Shown: positions 40,123-42,795 of the stretch, one piece after another
How positions within the stretch are numbered: the stretch's first letter is position 1
How the letters are laid out: each line of letters opens with the position of its first letter
Assembly: GCF_014649995.1 (NCBI RefSeq)
Contig: NZ_BMUC01000004.1
Location: 1-42,795 of the forward strand
Source: Streptomyces griseoflavus
Lineage (GTDB): Bacteria; Actinomycetota; Actinomycetes; Streptomycetales; Streptomycetaceae
DNA: 42,795 nucleotides
Direction: 5' to 3'
The notes under the pieces: generated by a model
The model's database searches: none
Seen by the model: only the letters and a program-made list of their open reading frames with translations
Told to the model about the DNA's origin: nothing
Made by a program: the position numbers and the translations under genes

Positions 40123-42795
40123 GTGCGGGGCTACGAGAGCCAGGAGCGAGAGCCGGCGGCTGACGTCGACCACCTCTCTCGGTTCGAAGCCGAGATGAAG
40201 CGGCTGAAGACCGAGCGGGAAAAGGCGATCCAGCACGCCGAGGACCTCGGCTACCAGGTCGAGGTGCTGCGCGCCAAGCTGCACGAGGCGCGGCGCACCA
40301 TCATGTCCCGGCCCGCCTACGACGGCGGTGACATCGGCTACCAGGCCGAGCAGATGCTGCGCAACGCGCAGATGCAGGCCGACCAGCTGCGCGCGGACGC
40401 CGAGCGGGAGCTCAGCCAGGCGCGGGCGCAGACCCAGCGCATCCTCCAGGAGCACGCGGAGCAGGCGGCCCGGCTCCAGGCGGAGCTGCACCAGGAGGCG
40501 GTGGCCCGGCGCCAGCAGCTCGACCAGGAGCTCGCCGAGCGCCGGCAGACCGTCGAGTCGCACGTCAACGAGAACGTGTCGTGGGCGGAGCAGCTGCGGG
40601 CCCGCACCGAGGAGCAGGCCCGCCGGCTCATGGAGGAGACCCGCGCGGAGCGGGAGCAGGCCATCGCCGCCGCCCGCGCGGAGGCGGAGCGGCTGACGTC
40701 CGAGGCCCGCCAGCGGCTGCAGAGCGAGGCCGAGTCGGCCCGCGCGGAGGCCGAGCAGTTGCTGCGCCGGGCCCGCACGGACGCCGAGCGGCTGCTGAAC
40801 GCCGCGTCCACGCAGGCGCAGGAGGCCACCGACCACGCCGAGCAGCTGCGGACGTCCACGGCGACCGAGTCGGAGTCGGCGCGCCGTGAGGCGCAGGACC
40901 TCGCCAAGGCGGCCGAGCGGCGCATGGCGGAGGCCGAGACCGCGCTGCGCGAGGCGCGCTCCGAGGCGGAGAAGGTCCTCGCCGAGGCGAAGGAGGCCGC
41001 CGCCAAGGCGATCTCCTCCGCCGAGTCCGCCAACGAGACCCGTACGCGCACCGCCAAGGAGCAGGTGGCGCGGCTGGTCAGCGAGGCCACCAAGGAGGCG
41101 GAGACCACCAAGGCGGACGCCGAGCAGCTGGTCGCCGACGCCCGCGCGGAGGCCGAGAAGATCGTCGCCGAGGCCGCGGAGAAGGCCCGCACGCTCACCG
41201 CGGAGGAGTCCGCCACCCAGCTGTCCAAGGCGGCCAAGACCGCCGAGGACGTGCTCAACAAGGCGTCGGAGGACGCCAAGCAGACCACCAGGGCGGCGGC
41301 CGAGGAGGCCGAGCGGATCCGCAGGGAGGCCGAGGCCGAGGCGGACCGGCTGCGGGCGGAGGCGCACGACATCGCCGCGCAGCTCAAGGGCGCGGCGAAG
41401 GACGACACCAAGGAGTACCGCGCCAAGACGGTCGAGCTGCAGGAGGAGGCGCGCCGGCTGCGCGGCGAGGCCGAGCAGCTGCGCGCCGACGCGGTCGCCG
41501 AGGGCGAGAAGATCCGCGCGGAGGCCCGCAAGGAGGCCGTGGCGCAGATCGAGGAGGCGGCGAAGTCCGCCGAGGAGCTGCTCGCCAAGGCGAAGGCGGA
41601 CGCCGACGAACTGCGGTCCACCGCGCAGACGGACAGCGAGAAGGTCCGCACCGAGGCCATCGAGCGGGCCACGACGCTGCGCCGGCAGGCCGAGGAGACG
41701 CTGGAGCGCACCCGCAAGGAGGCCGAGCGGCACCGCGCCGAGGCCGTCGAGCAGGCGGACGCGCTCCGGGAGGACGCCGAGCGGGCCGCGCGCGAGCTGC
41801 GCGAGGAGACCGAGCGGGCCGTCGAGGACCGTCGCGCCGAGGCGGCCGGGGAACTGACGCGGCTGCACACGGAGGCCGAGGAGCGGCTCGCCTCCGCCGA
41901 ACAGGCGCTGGGCGAGGCGCGCGAGGAGGCCGCCCGCATCCGCCGGGAGGCGTCCGAGGAGGGCGAGCGGCTGCGCACCGAGGCCGCCGAGCGGATCCGT
42001 ACCCTGCGGCAGCAGGCGGAGGCGGAGGCCGAGCGGCTGCGGGACGAGGCCGCCGCGGACGCGTCGGCGTCCCGCGCGGAGGGCGAGTCCGTCGCCGTGC
42101 GGCTGCGGTCGGAGGCCGCGGCCGAGGCGGAGCGGCTGAAGGCGGAGGCGCAGGACAGCGCCGACCGGATGCGGGCGGAGGCGCAGGCCGCCGCCGAGCG
42201 GATCGGTGCGGAGGCGTCCGAGGCGCTGGCCGCCGCGCAGGAGGAGGCCGCCCGGCGGCGCCGCGAGGCCGAGGAACTCCTCGGCGCGGCCCGGCAGGAG
42301 GCCGACCAGGAGCGCGAGCGGGCCCGCGAGCAGAGCGAGGAGCTGCTGGCGTCGGCGCGCACGCGCGTCGAGGAGGCGCAGGCCGAGGCCGTACGTCTGG
42401 TCGAGGAGGCGGACCGGCGCGCCACGGAGATGGTGTCGGCGGCCGAGCAGCACGCGCAGCAGGTGCGGGACTCCGTCGCGGGCCTGCACGAGCAGGCGCA
42501 GGAGGAGATCGCCGGGCTGCGGTCCGCCGCCGACCACGCGGCGGAGCGTACCCGCCGCGAGGCGGAGGAGGAGGCGGACCGGGTCCGCGGCGACGCCTAC
42601 GCGGAGCGGGAGCGGGCGAGCGAGGACGCGGGCCGGCTGCGGCGCGAGGCGCACGAGGAGTCGGAGGCCGCCAAGGCGCTGGCCGAGCGCACCGTGTCCG
42701 AGGCGATCACGGAGGCCGAGCGGATCCGCTCGGAGGTGTCCGAGCACGCCCAGCGGCTGCGCACGGAGGCCTCGGACGCGATCGCGGAGGCCGAG
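40123..42795 (+). CDS. scy: Polarity scaffold Scy, N-terminal 891 residues
   Basis: Partial: open from GTG 40123 to the window edge, with no stop. The N-terminus MRGYESQE, then DVDHLSRFEAEMKRLKTERE and YQAEQMLRNAQMQADQLRAD match my memory of Scy, the coiled-coil organiser of the hyphal tip polarisome that works with DivIVA and FilP. Residues 1-70 are the DivIVA-like start; beyond about 80 the protein is one continuous coiled coil rich in Ala, Glu, Arg and Gln, with AEAERLRxEA-type units repeating throughout; the family is described as having a long-period (51-residue) coiled-coil repeat. No Shine-Dalgarno is close to the GTG (AGGGGACGG lies 14 bases upstream). The codon periodicity also opens very long spurious frames on the opposite strand. 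Confidence 0.92.
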   Translation, partial: MRGYESQEREPAADVDHLSRFEAEMKRLKTEREKAIQHAEDLGYQVEVLRAKLHEARRTIMSRPAYDGGDIGYQAEQMLRNAQMQADQLRADAERELSQARAQTQRILQEHAEQAARLQAELHQEAVARRQQLDQELAERRQTVESHVNENVSWAEQLRARTEEQARRLMEETRAEREQAIAAARAEAERLTSEARQRLQSEAESARAEAEQLLRRARTDAERLLNAASTQAQEATDHAEQLRTSTATESESARREAQDLAKAAERRMAEAETALREARSEAEKVLAEAKEAAAKAISSAESANETRTRTAKEQVARLVSEATKEAETTKADAEQLVADARAEAEKIVAEAAEKARTLTAEESATQLSKAAKTAEDVLNKASEDAKQTTRAAAEEAERIRREAEAEADRLRAEAHDIAAQLKGAAKDDTKEYRAKTVELQEEARRLRGEAEQLRADAVAEGEKIRAEARKEAVAQIEEAAKSAEELLAKAKADADELRSTAQTDSEKVRTEAIERATTLRRQAEETLERTRKEAERHRAEAVEQADALREDAERAARELREETERAVEDRRAEAAGELTRLHTEAEERLASAEQALGEAREEAARIRREASEEGERLRTEAAERIRTLRQQAEAEAERLRDEAAADASASRAEGESVAVRLRSEAAAEAERLKAEAQDSADRMRAEAQAAAERIGAEASEALAAAQEEAARRRREAEELLGAARQEADQERERAREQSEELLASARTRVEEAQAEAVRLVEEADRRATEMVSAAEQHAQQVRDSVAGLHEQAQEEIAGLRSAADHAAERTRREAEEEADRVRGDAYAERERASEDAGRLRREAHEESEAAKALAERTVSEAITEAERIRSEVSEHAQRLRTEASDAIAEAE

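Noticed and set aside
39625-42747. A 1040-codon open frame on the strand opposite scy and mce
   Set aside because: It mirrors the repetitive GC-periodic codons of scy; its translation is Leu/Arg/Gly low complexity with no family features and no ribosome site.

Overview
The window is about 70% G+C. Genes use GTG and ATG starts, wobble positions are dominated by G and C, and several genes appear to lack a leader. The gene content and order match a Streptomyces chromosomal core segment; from memory it corresponds to the treS-to-scy interval (around SCO5442 to SCO5397) of S. coelicolor. I see no insertion sequence, phage gene, tRNA, rRNA or CRISPR array. All calls come from reading the sequence; no database search was run.

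Layout. (1) 1-4410: end of trehalose synthase treS, maltokinase and the branching enzyme glgB, i.e. the GlgE-type trehalose-maltose-1-phosphate-glucan route; GlgB carries a long Lys/Ala-rich tail. (2) 4421-6688: a HelD/HelR-type helicase-like ATPase, with a strong promoter-like sequence firing antisense over its start. (3) 7223-11107: dicarboxylate carrier dctA divergent from a DcuS/DcuR-like two-component pair. (4) 11409-12636: a double-HTH regulator and a small lipoprotein. (5) 12800-18845: central carbon block of 6-phosphofructokinase (reverse) and pta-ackA-pyk (forward). (6) 18930-21594: a three-gene envelope operon (DUF6230, DUF6114 and a Pro/Ser/Glu-rich secreted protein) behind a 660-base gene-free region full of dyads. 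(7) 22258-25014: a CnoX-like thioredoxin-TPR protein divergent from a TetR regulator, then a DUF574-type methyltransferase. (8) 25075-27700: LysR, a cysteine-dioxygenase-like cupin and a YeiH-type exporter, a likely sulfur-oxidation and export module. (9) 27767-31152: isobutyryl-CoA mutase large subunit icmA, two DUF3817 membrane proteins, a MarR regulator and a thiamine-binding-like protein. (10) 31351-34000: three AIM24-family paralogues in one operon and a second MarR regulator. (11) 34022-37002: an OmpR-type two-component system divergent from an Asp-rich PepSY secreted protein. (12) 37059-39895: meaB, an acetyl-CoA acetyltransferase and methylmalonyl-CoA epimerase. (13) 40123 to the edge: the coiled-coil polarity protein Scy, truncated by the window.

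Together the genes describe carbon storage and glycolytic/acetate overflow, C4-dicarboxylate uptake, and acyl-CoA rearrangement (icmA, meaB, thiolase, epimerase) that supplies propionyl/methylmalonyl/butyryl units for polyketides. Several small regulator-plus-membrane-protein modules of unknown purpose sit between them. The parts I consider least explained are the dyad-rich region at 21595-22257 with its DUF6230/DUF6114 operon, the AIM24 triplet, the paired acidic sensor kinase and PepSY protein, and the antisense promoter at the helD start.
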